Numbered from the stretch's first letter, positions 25,432-34,206 are shown. The stretch: 64,000 nucleotides of DNA from AP-15 sp963775875 (GCA_963775875.1 CAVZKP010000026.1:124001-188000); one strand, 5' to 3'. Notes: a model not told the origin generated them from the letters alone. Numbers and translations are program-made.

Positions 25432-26406
25432 TCAGCCGGCGAGCACCGCCTTGCCGATGACCGCGCGGTCGATCAGCGCCTGCACCGCCTCGGCCGCCCG
25501 CGCCAACGGGTAGCGGCGCCAGATGCGCGGTTTGAGCTTGCCTTGCGCGGCGAGGTCGAGCAATGCCCGGGTGTTGGCGGCAGCGATCTCCGGATGGTTT
25601 TCGTTGAGGCCGCCGATACGCACGCCGATCGCCTCGATCCCCTTGATCAGCAGATAATTGGTTCGGGCCAGCGCCGGTGCGCCGCCGAGGAAGCCGAGGA
25701 TCAGGATGCGTCCGCTCCAGGCGAGGCAGCGCAGCGATTCCTCGAATGTCGGGCCGTTGACCGGGTCGTAGATGATGTCGACGCCGCGGCCGCCGGTCAG
25801 CTCCATGACCTTGTCGCGGAACCCGTCATGATAGGGGATGGCGTAATCGGCGCCCTCGGCCAGGCAGACGGCGCGCTTTTCGTCGGTGCTGGCGGTGGCG
25901 ATGATTTCGGCGCCATAGAGCTTGGCGATCTGGATCGCCGGCAGGCCGATCCCGCCGGCCGCGCCGTGGATCAATACCCGGTCGCCGGCTTTGAGCCGGC
26001 CGCGCTGCAACAGCGCGTGATAGGCGGTGGTGTAGGCGCCGCGAAACACCGCCGCCTCGTCGAGGCTCAGCCCGGCCGGCACCGGATCGCAATGCTCGGC
26101 GGCGGCATTGCCCAATTCGGCAAAGGCGCCGAGCCGCTGCCGGCTCATCACCGGATCGCCGGGTTTGAACCGGGTCACATCGGGCCCGACCGCGACCACT
26201 TCGCCCGCGCCCTCGCTGCCGGGGATAAAGGGCGGCTCGGGCCGGAACTGATATTTCCCCGCCAGCATCAGCACATCGACATATTGGACGCCGCGCGCCC
26301 GGATCCGCACCTGGACCTCGCCCGGACCCGGCGGCGGCGGGTCGGGCACCTCGCGCAGCGCCAGCACCTCGGGACCGCCGAACGCCTCGCACACCACCGC
26401 CTTCAT
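25432..26406 (-). CDS. NADPH:quinone oxidoreductase-like (medium-chain dehydrogenase/reductase)
   Basis: A 324-residue zinc-free MDR enzyme of the quinone oxidoreductase group. The N-terminal domain reads MKAVVCEAFGGPEVLALREVPDPPPPGPGEV and PGSEGAGEVVAVGPDV. The Rossmann domain has GAAGGIGLPAIQIAKLYGAEIIATASTDEK (A-A-G-G-x-G nucleotide loop). The catalytic zinc ligands of alcohol dehydrogenases are absent, as expected. An AGGAG-like GGAGAG site precedes ATG 26406. Probable role: NADPH-dependent reduction of quinones or enones. Divergent from the MFS gene at 26531. Confidence 0.9.
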   Translation of the reverse strand: MKAVVCEAFGGPEVLALREVPDPPPPGPGEVQVRIRARGVQYVDVLMLAGKYQFRPEPPFIPGSEGAGEVVAVGPDVTRFKPGDPVMSRQRLGAFAELGNAAAEHCDPVPAGLSLDEAAVFRGAYTTAYHALLQRGRLKAGDRVLIHGAAGGIGLPAIQIAKLYGAEIIATASTDEKRAVCLAEGADYAIPYHDGFRDKVMELTGGRGVDIIYDPVNGPTFEESLRCLAWSGRILILGFLGGAPALARTNYLLIKGIEAIGVRIGGLNENHPEIAAANTRALLDLAAQGKLKPRIWRRYPLARAAEAVQALIDRAVIGKAVLAG

Positions 26407-26530
26407 CGCCTGCTCTCCGCTTGGAATCGAAGCGAAAGCTTGCCTCGCTTGACGGGCGCGCGCCAGCGCGTTTCACAAACCCCGGGGAGTGGAGCATCTT
26501 GGTGCCGCAGATCGGCGCGGCGGAGGGAAC

Positions 26531-27853
26531 ATGGTCGACGGGTCCGGGGCCGCTGCCGCTCCGGCGCAGCAACCGCCGCCGCTGCCGCGGGCCGGCCGGC
26601 TGCCGCTGTCGGGCCAGATCATGGTGTCGCTGCTGTGGTTCGCGCTGTTCGCCAATTGGCTGACCGTGGTGCCGGTGATCGCGCCCGATCAGATCGCCTC
26701 GATCCTGGGTCCCGGCGCCGCGGCGAAGGAGGGGATCAGCGGCTCCATCCTCGCGATCGGCGCCGCGATGGCGCTGATCATGGCCCCGCTGGCCGGTGCG
26801 TTGTCAGACCGGGCGCGCGGCGCGAGGGGCCGGCGCCGCCGGTTCCTGGTCACCGGCATGATCGGCGCCTGCATCGGCCTGGCGCTGCTGGTTCCGGCCG
26901 GAGCGTCCGGCAACATCCTGATCTATGCGCTCGCCTATCTGAATTTGCAGTTCTGGTGGAACTGGGTGTGCGGACCCTATGCCGGCCTCATTCCCGATGT
27001 CGTCCCCGCCGCCGATCAGGCCTCGGCCAGCGCCTGGATGAACATCATGAGCATCCTCGGCACCTTCACCGGCAATGGCATCGCGGTCGTGTTCTATGTG
27101 CACGGCCGCCCCGCCGCGTCGATCGCGGCCCTCATCGCCGTCAATCTCGCCTGTTTGGCGCTGACCCTGCGCGGGGTGAGCGAGCCGCCCGCCGCCGGCC
27201 CCGGCCGCCGCTTCGAACTCGGACCGTTCCTGCGCTCGTTCTGGCTCAGCCCGGGCATGCATCGCAATTTCTATCGCGTGCTGGTCACCCGGCTGTTCGC
27301 CAATCTCGGGGTGTGGTCGGTGCTGACCTTTCTGCTGTTCTACCTGCGCGACGTGATCGGGGTTTCCGAGCCCGGCAAGGTCTTGCCGATGCTGCTCGGC
27401 TTTGGCGCCTTGCTGGGGATCCCGGCGAGCCTGGCCGCCGCCCGGCTCGCCGATCGCTACGGCATCATCGCCATCGTCAGAGCCACCAGTTGGATGATGG
27501 CCGTGGCCGCGATCGCCTATGTGCTGATCGCCTTCCACCCCGGCCTTGCCCTGACGGCACCGGTGTTTCTGGTGTTTTTCGCCGGCTGGGGCGCCTATCA
27601 GGCGATCGACTGGGCCTTGGCGCTCAAGGTGCTGCCGCGCAGCGAGACCGCCGGCAAGGACATGGGCATCTGGCACGTGGCGTTGGTCTTGCCGCAAATC
27701 CTCGGTCCTGCCGTGACCGGCTGGATCATCACCGGCGCCAGGCTCGCGGTGTCGGCGCGCTTTGCCTATGCGCTGGCCTTCGCGATCGCCGCGCTGTGGT
27801 TCAGTCTCTCGGCGCTGCTGGTCGCGCGAGTAGAGTTGCCGCGCGCCGCCTGA
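26531..27853 (+). CDS. MFS transporter
   Basis: A 440-residue 12-helix transporter. After a Pro-rich cytoplasmic start, the first helix reads QIMVSLLWFALFANWLTVVPV; the MFS motif appears as APLAGALSDRARGARGRRRRFL. The second half repeats a weaker version (AARLADRYGIIAIV). DWALALKVLPRSETAGKDMGIWHVA is a characteristic of the sugar/MelB-like SLC45-type bacterial transporters. ATG 26531 has GGAGGG upstream; the earlier ATG at 26489 lacks one. Substrate unknown. It converges on the cupin gene with 16 bp between the stops. Confidence 0.87.
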   Translation: MVDGSGAAAAPAQQPPPLPRAGRLPLSGQIMVSLLWFALFANWLTVVPVIAPDQIASILGPGAAAKEGISGSILAIGAAMALIMAPLAGALSDRARGARGRRRRFLVTGMIGACIGLALLVPAGASGNILIYALAYLNLQFWWNWVCGPYAGLIPDVVPAADQASASAWMNIMSILGTFTGNGIAVVFYVHGRPAASIAALIAVNLACLALTLRGVSEPPAAGPGRRFELGPFLRSFWLSPGMHRNFYRVLVTRLFANLGVWSVLTFLLFYLRDVIGVSEPGKVLPMLLGFGALLGIPASLAAARLADRYGIIAIVRATSWMMAVAAIAYVLIAFHPGLALTAPVFLVFFAGWGAYQAIDWALALKVLPRSETAGKDMGIWHVALVLPQILGPAVTGWIITGARLAVSARFAYALAFAIAALWFSLSALLVARVELPRAA

Positions 27854-27869
27854 CTATTCCGCCGCCTGA

Positions 27870-28322
27870 CTACTCCGCCGCCTGGGCCGCGATCGCGGGC
27901 GCCATCGGCGAGCGCAGCTTTTCCATCACTTCCCAATTGGTGTACTGGGTAAATCCGTTCTCGTCGAAGAACAGAACCGCGCCGTTCGAGATGAACAGAT
28001 AGGTCGTGTCTTCGACCGCGGTGGTCGCGTCGTGCAGCACGCCCGACGGCTCATAGAGATAGTCGCCGGCGTTCAGCACGCCGCCGCGAACCTGCAACTT
28101 GCCGGCAAGGATATAGACATGGGCGCCGGCGAGATGCTTGTGCGGCGGTGCGACATAGCCTTTCTTCCAATGGTACAGCGCGGCCCAGGTGCCGGTCTCG
28201 CGGCCGGTCCACAAGACCTTGACCGAAGACAGCGGCGTCCGTTCGATCCACGGCGCGTCGGAGCGGACGAGCGTGTCCTGAATGTCCTGAAACACAGGGC
28301 GGATGTCCTGCGGCAATGGCAT
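27870..28322 (-). CDS. Cupin-domain protein
   Basis: A 150-residue single-domain cupin. The first motif is YVAPPHKHLAGAHVYILAGKLQVRGG (G(X)5HXH(X)3-4E(X)6G with H-K-H and no Glu) and the second is GDYLYEPSGVLHDATTA (His ligand). It belongs to the group near acetylacetone dioxygenase and ChrR-type cupins; an enzymatic role is possible because three histidines are kept. ATG 28322 has GGAGGAGAG upstream. It lies 25 bp after the multicopper oxidase stop, on the same strand, and is probably cotranscribed. Function unknown. Confidence 0.82.
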   Translation of the reverse strand: MPLPQDIRPVFQDIQDTLVRSDAPWIERTPLSSVKVLWTGRETGTWAALYHWKKGYVAPPHKHLAGAHVYILAGKLQVRGGVLNAGDYLYEPSGVLHDATTAVEDTTYLFISNGAVLFFDENGFTQYTNWEVMEKLRSPMAPAIAAQAAE

Positions 28323-28347
28323 GGCGTCTCTCCTCCGGTGGCGGCGT

Positions 28348-29796
28348 TCAGACATAGCGGAAGGTCTGAAACATGCCCGCTTCCATATGGTACAGCATGT
28401 GGCAGTGAAAGGCCCACCAGCCCGGGTTGTTGGCATCGAAGACGACGACGACGCGCTGCGCCGGCGGCACCCGCACGGTGTCGCGCACCGCACCCGAGAT
28501 CCGTAACCCGCCGATCTCGACCACTTGGAAACGATGGCCATGCAGATGCATCGGGTGCGGCATGCCGGTCGAATTGGTCATCACCAGCGCCACCCGCTCG
28601 CCTTTGGCGATCGGCAGTGGCGGCACCTGCGGGTTCCAGGCGACGCCATTGATCGACCAGATGTATTTTGACATCTCACCGGTCAGGTCGATGTTGTGGA
28701 TGCGGTCGGGCTGGCGCGGAGCGAGCGGCTGCAGCGCGCGCAGCCGGCTCTCCAATTCCATCGTGATTTCCGGTGCGGCCGTCGGCGCCAGCGCCGGGAT
28801 GCGGGCAATCGGCGCCTTGCCGGCGGCCAGCACGATACCGGTGCGGCCGCGCGCGCCCTCGACCGTCGCCAGCAGCGCATAGGCCGCCGGCATGCGTGGA
28901 ATGGTCAGGCGGATATCGAGCCGCTGGGCGACGTTGATCGGAAACCGCCGCCCTTTCACCGGCTCGACCAGGGTGCCGTCGACCGCGATCAATTCGCCGT
29001 CGAGGCGGCCGAGATCGAAATGATAGCTCGACATCGACGAGGCATTGATCACCCGCAGCAATACCCGGCCGCCGGGTTCGACCTTGACCACCTCCGGGTC
29101 GCCCAGGGTGCGGCGGTTGGCGAGAAAGGCATCGTATTTGACGTCGTTCAGATCGGGCCCGGCCGCGGCGGCCGGCGCCATCCCGCCCATGCCCTTCATC
29201 CCCCCGATTTGCCCCGTGCCGCTCGCCATCCCCGGCATGCCGCCGCCCCGTTTCAGATTTGCGAAAATCTGCTCGGGCGGGGTGAAGCTGAAATCATTCA
29301 GCATCATCACGACTTCCTGCTGGCCCGGCCGGTCGCGCTGATCCCGGATGATCAGCGGCGCGTCGAGCAGCAGCTGCTCCTGCAATCCCTGATGCGAGTG
29401 CATCCAGAAGGTGCCGCCATAGGCGAGCGGAAAGTCGTAATCGGCGCTGCCGCCCGCCGGGATCGGCGGCCCCGAGATGCCGGGCACGCCATCCTGCTGC
29501 CAGGGCGGGGCGAGGCCGTGCCAATGAACGAGGCTCGGCTCGCCGATCGCATTCTCGACGCGCACGCGAAACCGGTCGCCGACATGGGTGGTGATGCCCT
29601 CGGCGCCGTCGGGCTGGCGGATGCCGTAGACGGAGGCAGGTTTGCCATCGACCTCGATCGTCGTCCGCTCCAGCCGCAGCACCGTCGGCGCCGCCTGGCG
29701 CGCGTCTTCCGCCGCCGTCCCCGCCTGCGCCATGACCTGGCGAGACCCGACCGCTGCGGCGAGCGCGGACATCAGCACGGCGCGGCGTGTCGGCAT
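28348..29796 (-). CDS. Multicopper oxidase with Met-rich loop (CueO/CopA-like)
   Basis: A 482-residue periplasmic multicopper oxidase. The signal MPTRRAVLMSALAAAV is of twin-arginine type. Copper ligands are complete: HWHG (91-94), HSH (133-135), HPMHLHGH and HCHMLYHMEAGM near the C-terminus, which holds the type 1 Cys and Met and the trinuclear His residues. Between domains 1 and 2 a Gly/Met-rich segment (GGGMPGMASGTGQIGGMKGM, about 184-202) resembles the Met-rich copper(I) loop of CueO and CopA. Likely role: Cu(I) oxidation and copper tolerance, or phenol oxidation. An AGGAG site precedes ATG 29796. Followed by a cupin gene. Confidence 0.9.
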   Translation of the reverse strand: MPTRRAVLMSALAAAVGSRQVMAQAGTAAEDARQAAPTVLRLERTTIEVDGKPASVYGIRQPDGAEGITTHVGDRFRVRVENAIGEPSLVHWHGLAPPWQQDGVPGISGPPIPAGGSADYDFPLAYGGTFWMHSHQGLQEQLLLDAPLIIRDQRDRPGQQEVVMMLNDFSFTPPEQIFANLKRGGGMPGMASGTGQIGGMKGMGGMAPAAAAGPDLNDVKYDAFLANRRTLGDPEVVKVEPGGRVLLRVINASSMSSYHFDLGRLDGELIAVDGTLVEPVKGRRFPINVAQRLDIRLTIPRMPAAYALLATVEGARGRTGIVLAAGKAPIARIPALAPTAAPEITMELESRLRALQPLAPRQPDRIHNIDLTGEMSKYIWSINGVAWNPQVPPLPIAKGERVALVMTNSTGMPHPMHLHGHRFQVVEIGGLRISGAVRDTVRVPPAQRVVVVFDANNPGWWAFHCHMLYHMEAGMFQTFRYV

Positions 29797-29943
29797 GGAT
29801 CATTTCTCCTGACGGGTTGCGAGATTATATCGCCGCGCCGGACCGCCGGAAATCCGGCATGCGATGCGGTCGGTCACGGACCGGTTCGCATTATCGCGCC
29901 GGGCAATTTATGCTGGGCATGGTTCCTGTCCTGGAGGCGATCG

Positions 29944-30463
29944 ATGAGTGAATTGGCGGCAGCGGCGTTGAGCCCGGAAACGGTGCTCGCCGAGATGAAG
30001 AAGCACGGCGTTACCCATGTCGTGTACCTGCCCGACAGCGAGACCAACTGGCTCTACCTGCTGATGAAGGCCGATCCGGCGATCCGTCTGGTCGGGGTTG
30101 GCCGCGAGGGGAACGCCTGCTCGATCGCCGCCGGATTGTGGCTCGGCGGGGCAAAGCCGCTGATCCTCATTCAGAACACCGGGATGCTGGAATCCGGGGA
30201 TTCGATCCGCGGCTGGCTGATGAGCCTCAACGTGCCGATCGTGCTGATGGTCGGCTATCGCGGCTGGACCCGGCACGGCGTCACGACGGATACGGTGGCG
30301 ACCTATACCGAGCGCTTCCTGATGGCGTTCGGTCTTGAATTACTACCTGATCGAGAACGACGCCGATTCGGACCGGATCGCGGTCGCCTTCGCCGAGGCG
30401 GAACGCACGCAGCGGCCGGTCGTGATCCTGGTCGGCGACGAATACCACGGCTTCAACCGCTAA
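29944..30463 (+). pseudogene. Second TPP enzyme N-terminal (PYR) subunit, one frameshift
   Basis: Read with one correction this encodes 172 residues of a split TPP decarboxylase PYR subunit, comparable with that at 734-1261. Visible blocks are HVVYLPDSETNWLYLLM, GREGNACSIAAGLWLGG (catalytic Glu) and LIQNTGMLESGDSIRGW (Q-N-T/S-G). After FLMAFGL the frame shifts at about 30337; dropping one G restores NYYLIENDADSDRIAVAFAE and the family ending VGDEYHGFNR, 15 bp before the partner subunit. The total length (520 nt) is one base over a multiple of three, as expected from a single insertion. It heads the cluster with 30479, 31147 and 32808. Confidence 0.8.
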
Positions 30464-30478
30464 ACGGGGCGACTTGCC

Positions 30479-31066
30479 ATGATGCACACCGCCGAAATGA
30501 TGAAGGTCTTCGCCCCCTACCGCGGCGACGCGATCCTCGTGCCCGGCCGCAGCGGCCGCTACTGGATCAATTTGAGCGACAACCATAACCTCGACGTGGA
30601 GCTCGGCGACCCGGCGATGGGCGGCCATGCCGGCCTCGGTCTCGGCCTGGCGCTGGCGCGACCCGACAAGAAGGTCATGCTGTTCGATTCCGAGGGCGAC
30701 ATCCTGATGAGCCTCGGCATTCTGGCCACGGTCGCCGAGCAGGCCCCGACCAACCTCTATCATTTCCTGATCGACAACGGCGTCTATGCGACGACCGGCG
30801 GCCAGCCGGTGCCGAACGCCGACAACATCGCCTATGAGACGGTCGCGCGCGGCTGCGGCTATCCGCGCACCTATGCCTTCAGCGAGATCGGCGATTTCGA
30901 GCGCGAGTTGCCCGGGATCATGGCCGGACCAGGCCCCGTCTTCGTCGCCTGCAAAGTCCTCCCCGAAATCGAGAACGAGCCGATCGGCCGCCGCCGCCGC
31001 TGGCAGACCCGCACCCGCGAGCAGGTGGTCGTCGATTTGCGCAGCGCTCTGGGCTCGGGGAGATAG
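30479..31066 (+). CDS. Second TPP enzyme C-terminal (TPP-binding) subunit
   Basis: A 195-residue TPP-binding subunit, homologous to 10-639. The diphosphate-binding signature is altered: where other family members have GDGE, this protein has DSEGD (residues 70-74), followed by LLIDNG at 97-101, so the Asp of GDG is replaced by Glu. HAGLGLGLALARPDKKVMLF is otherwise closely family-like. The start ATG 30479 is followed by a second Met and has only a weak ribosome-binding site, suggesting translational coupling to the upstream subunit gene. It probably makes a heteromeric 2-oxoacid decarboxylase with that subunit; substrate unknown. Confidence 0.82.
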   Translation: MMHTAEMMKVFAPYRGDAILVPGRSGRYWINLSDNHNLDVELGDPAMGGHAGLGLGLALARPDKKVMLFDSEGDILMSLGILATVAEQAPTNLYHFLIDNGVYATTGGQPVPNADNIAYETVARGCGYPRTYAFSEIGDFERELPGIMAGPGPVFVACKVLPEIENEPIGRRRRWQTRTREQVVVDLRSALGSGR

Positions 31067-31146
31067 CGAAAGTTCTATCAGTAGGGCAGGGAGACGGTGT
31101 GCTGCGCCGTTGTGTTAGAACGCTTTTCTGAATGGTAGAGCCGGCT

Positions 31147-32772
31147 ATGCAGGAAACGGAGTTCGATTTCATCATCGTCGGCGCCGGTTCGGCCGGCTGC
31201 GTGCTGGCCAACCGCTTGAGCGCCGACGCACGCGCCCGCGTGCTGCTGCTCGAGGCCGGCGGCAAGGACCGCAACCCGTGGATTCATATCCCGGCCGGTT
31301 TCTACCGCAACATCTACCACCCCAAGATCACCTGGCAGTTCGAGACCGAGCCGCAGGCCGAATTGGCCGGCCGCCGTCTGCCCTGGCCGCGCGGCAAGGT
31401 GCTGGGCGGCTCCAGCTCGATCAACGGGCTGATCTACATCCGCGGGCAAAAGCAGGATTTCGACCTGTGGCGCCAGCTCGGCAATGCCGGGTGGTCCTAT
31501 GACGACGTGCTGCCCTATTTCCGCCGTGCCGAAAACCAGGAGCGCGGCGCCGACCAGCACCACGGTTCGGGCGGACCGCTCGATGTCACCGATCTGCGCG
31601 CCGAGCATGAATTGCACGACGCCTTTATCGCCGCCGCGGTCGAGGCCGGCTATCGCCGCAACCCGGATTTCAACGGCCCCGAGCAGGATGGCGTCGGCCC
31701 ATTGCAGGTGACCGTGCGCAACAAGCGCCGATGCAGCGCCGCGGTCGCCTACCTCCGTCCGGCGATGAAGCGGCCCAATCTGCGCGTCGTGATCCGCGCC
31801 CTCGCGCACCGGGTATTGTTCGACGGCAGGCGCGCGATCGGTCTCGAATTTGCCCAGGACGGGGTGGTGCGCCGGGTTCTCGCCCGCCGCGAGGTGATCC
31901 TGGCCGGCGGCTCGGTCAACTCGCCGCAACTGTTGCAGCTCTCCGGCGTCGGCCCCGGCGAATTGCTGCGCGGGCACGGCATCCCGGTGGTCCACGATCT
32001 GCCGGCGGTCGGCGAGAATTTGCAGGATCACCTGAATTCCCGCGTGGTCTACCGGGTGCGCCGCGCCAACACCTTGAACGAGGTATCGCGCAGCCGGCGA
32101 TTGCAGGCCCGCGCCGGCTTCGAATGGGCGCTCGGGCGGCGCGGCGCGCTGATGATGGGAGCGGCGCCGATCGGCTTGTTCGTGCGCACCCGCCCGGGCC
32201 TCGACTCGCCCGATGTGCAGTACCAGTTCCTGGCCGGCAGCTTTGTCAGGCCCGGCGAGGCGATGCACGATTTCCCCGGCTGCCAATTGACCTGCATCCC
32301 GTGCCGGCCGGAAAGCCGCGGCTGGCTGCGCATCCGCTCGCCCTATCCGGCATTGCCGCCGGCAATCCAGCCCAATTACCTGTCGACCCAGGCCGACAAG
32401 GATACCTTGATCGCCGGTCTGCGCATCGCCCGCAAGGTGTTCCAGAGCCCGGCGATGGCGGCGCTGGTCAGCGGCGAGTTTCTGCCGGGGCCGGCGACCG
32501 AAAGCGACGAGCAGTGGCTCGACCACATCCGCCAGACCGCCGGCACCACCTATCACCCGACCTCGACCTGCATGATGGGAATGCACGAACGAGCCGTCGT
32601 CGACACCGAACTGCGCGTCCATGGCATCGACGGACTGCGCGTGATCGACGCCTCGATCATGCCGGCGGTGGTGTCCGGCAACACCAATGCCACCGTGATC
32701 ATGATCGCCGAAAAAGGCGCCGAAATGATCCTCGCCGCGGCGCGCACTGCCCCCTCGGCCAGGGCTGCCTGA
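31147..32772 (+). CDS. GMC-family FAD oxidoreductase (choline dehydrogenase-like)
   Basis: A 541-residue flavoprotein oxidising an alcohol group. The ADP-binding motif is VGAGSAGCVLANRL (11-24), GMC signature 1 is GKVLGGSSSINGLIYIRG, and signature 2 is GGSVNSPQLLQLSGVG. The catalytic His region is TTYHPTSTCMMG and the C-terminal FAD block is GNTNATVIMIAEKGAEMI. I take ATG 31147 (MQETEFDFIIVGAG); an in-frame ATG at 31132 would add only five residues. Relatives include choline, polyethylene glycol and alcohol dehydrogenases. It lies 80 bp after the TPP subunit gene and 35 bp before the DSD1-family gene; probably one transcription unit. Confidence 0.9.
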   Translation: MQETEFDFIIVGAGSAGCVLANRLSADARARVLLLEAGGKDRNPWIHIPAGFYRNIYHPKITWQFETEPQAELAGRRLPWPRGKVLGGSSSINGLIYIRGQKQDFDLWRQLGNAGWSYDDVLPYFRRAENQERGADQHHGSGGPLDVTDLRAEHELHDAFIAAAVEAGYRRNPDFNGPEQDGVGPLQVTVRNKRRCSAAVAYLRPAMKRPNLRVVIRALAHRVLFDGRRAIGLEFAQDGVVRRVLARREVILAGGSVNSPQLLQLSGVGPGELLRGHGIPVVHDLPAVGENLQDHLNSRVVYRVRRANTLNEVSRSRRLQARAGFEWALGRRGALMMGAAPIGLFVRTRPGLDSPDVQYQFLAGSFVRPGEAMHDFPGCQLTCIPCRPESRGWLRIRSPYPALPPAIQPNYLSTQADKDTLIAGLRIARKVFQSPAMAALVSGEFLPGPATESDEQWLDHIRQTAGTTYHPTSTCMMGMHERAVVDTELRVHGIDGLRVIDASIMPAVVSGNTNATVIMIAEKGAEMILAAARTAPSARAA

Positions 32773-32807
32773 GCCCGCACCGCTTTCGCCTGATTGGAGA
32801 CCCGGCC

Positions 32808-33932
32808 ATGACCACCCGCCCGCCTGCCGAAATCGGCATGCCGCTCGACGAGGTCGACACCCCGGCGTTGGTCATCGATCTCGACGCCTTCGAGCGCAAT
32901 CTCGCTCGTCTGCCGCAGCGGATCGCCGGCAGCGCGGTGCGCCTGCGCCCGCACGCCAAGACCCATAAATGCCCGGTTATCGCGCTAAAGCAGATGGCGC
33001 AGGGTGCCGTCGGCGTCTGCGTGCAAAAGGTCGGCGAGGCCGAGGCGATGGTCTATGGCGGCGTCCCCGACGTGCTCGTCACCAACGAGATCGTCGGCCG
33101 GCAGAAATTGCGGCGGCTGATGGCGCTGGCCGCGATCGCCCGGATCGCGGTATGCGCCGACGATGCCGGGCAGGTCGGCGCGCTCGAAGCGGCGGCGGCC
33201 GAGGCCGGGATCACCATGCCGGTCTATGTCGAGGTCAATATGGGCGGCAACCGCTGTGGGGTCGAGCCCGGCGAACCGGCGCTCAACCTCGCCGGCCAGA
33301 TCGCCGATGCTCGGCATCTGAGTTTCGCCGGGCTTCAAGCTTATCATGGATCGGCCCAGCATCTGCGCGGCTGGGAGGAACGCCGGCAGGCGATCGCCCA
33401 GGCGGCCGAAAAGGCCGGCGGCACCCGCGACCTGCTGGCCAAGAACGGCATCCCTTGCCCGTCCGTCACCGGCGCCGGCACCGGCAGCTTCGAGTTCGAG
33501 ACCGCGAGCGGCGTCTACACCGAATTGCAATGCGGCTCCTACATCTTCATGGATGCCGATTACGGCCGCAATCTCGACCGCGACGGCGCGTTGACCAAGG
33601 CGTTCGAGCCGAGCCTGTTCGTCTGGGCGACGGTGATGAGCCGCCCGACCGAAGACCGCGCCATCGTCGATGCCGGGTTGAAGGCATTGGCTTTCGATTC
33701 GGGCCCGCCGCTGGTCTGGGACGAGCCCGCCGCCACCTATGAGCGCGCCTCCGACGAACACGGCCGGCTCGCGGTCACCGCCGCCACCAACCGGCTGCGG
33801 ATCGGCGACAAGCTCCGCCTCGTCCCCGGCCATTGCGACCCGACCGTCAACCTTTACGACTGGTATGTCGGGATCCGCGCCAGCCGCGTCGAAGCGATCT
33901 GGCCGATCACCGCCCGCGGCGCGGTTTATTGA
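32808..33932 (+). CDS. DSD1-family PLP enzyme (D-threonine aldolase / 3-hydroxy-D-aspartate aldolase-like)
   Basis: A 374-residue fold-III PLP enzyme. The N-terminal signature is DTPALVIDLDAFERN, the PLP lysine is in RPHAKTHKCP (Lys about 51), and the C-terminal metal site is PGHCDPTVNLYD (H-x-D/C). This is the D-threonine aldolase / D-serine dehydratase group that includes BhcC, the (3R)-3-hydroxyaspartate aldolase of glyoxylate assimilation. The bhc partner genes (bhcA, bhcB, bhcD) are not in the window, so a general D-3-hydroxy amino acid aldolase is the safer name. GGAG precedes ATG 32808. Downstream of the GMC oxidoreductase. Confidence 0.88.
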   Translation: MTTRPPAEIGMPLDEVDTPALVIDLDAFERNLARLPQRIAGSAVRLRPHAKTHKCPVIALKQMAQGAVGVCVQKVGEAEAMVYGGVPDVLVTNEIVGRQKLRRLMALAAIARIAVCADDAGQVGALEAAAAEAGITMPVYVEVNMGGNRCGVEPGEPALNLAGQIADARHLSFAGLQAYHGSAQHLRGWEERRQAIAQAAEKAGGTRDLLAKNGIPCPSVTGAGTGSFEFETASGVYTELQCGSYIFMDADYGRNLDRDGALTKAFEPSLFVWATVMSRPTEDRAIVDAGLKALAFDSGPPLVWDEPAATYERASDEHGRLAVTAATNRLRIGDKLRLVPGHCDPTVNLYDWYVGIRASRVEAIWPITARGAVY

Positions 33933-34005
33933 GTTCGCCGGGACCAGCCGGAACGAGCCCACGGCTGTCCGGTTCCGCGAATCGCAACACCTCTACTATT
34001 GGTCG

Positions 34006-34100
34006 GTCATCACCGGGCTCGTCCCGGTGATCCACGCCTTCTTCGAGCCCCATCGAGCTCGGAGGGCAACGTGGACGAAGCCGTGGAACGAGCCCGGCCA
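34006..34100. repeat. Interspersed palindromic repeat, family A copy 3
   Basis: The module TCATCACCGGGCTCGTCCCG (with CACCGGG paired to CCCGGTG), then GATCCACGCC, and after a spacer GTGGACGAAG and GGAACGAGCCCGGCC. This is the reverse order of the copies at 6891 and 7041, showing that the element occurs in both orientations. Confidence 0.65.
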
Positions 34101-34179
34101 AGACAATTTGAGCCAATTCCTGTCTGCTGCCGAGCACTAGAAAAGGTCTTCATCGACCCCAGTCGAATCAGGTTGTTCG

Positions 34180-34206
34180 GCCGCATAAAGCGGCGCAATA
34201 TGCGGC
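34180..34206. promoter_or_regulatory. Perfect 8-bp inverted repeat upstream of the GYD gene
   Basis: GCCGCATA (34180-34187) and TATGCGGC (34199-34206) are perfect complements, separated by 11 nt. It lies 81 bp before the GYD gene start. It could be a regulator-binding site or a 5'-UTR hairpin. No regulator gene is adjacent to indicate which. Confidence 0.45.

Noticed and set aside
29797..29943. tRNA or small RNA in the gap before the TPP subunit gene
   Set aside because: No T-loop or acceptor-stem pattern; just GC-rich DNA with some AT.
30330..30345. Programmed frameshift in the TPP subunit gene
   Set aside because: No slippery heptamer or stimulatory structure is evident, and other genes in the window have similar one-base breaks, so an error is more likely.
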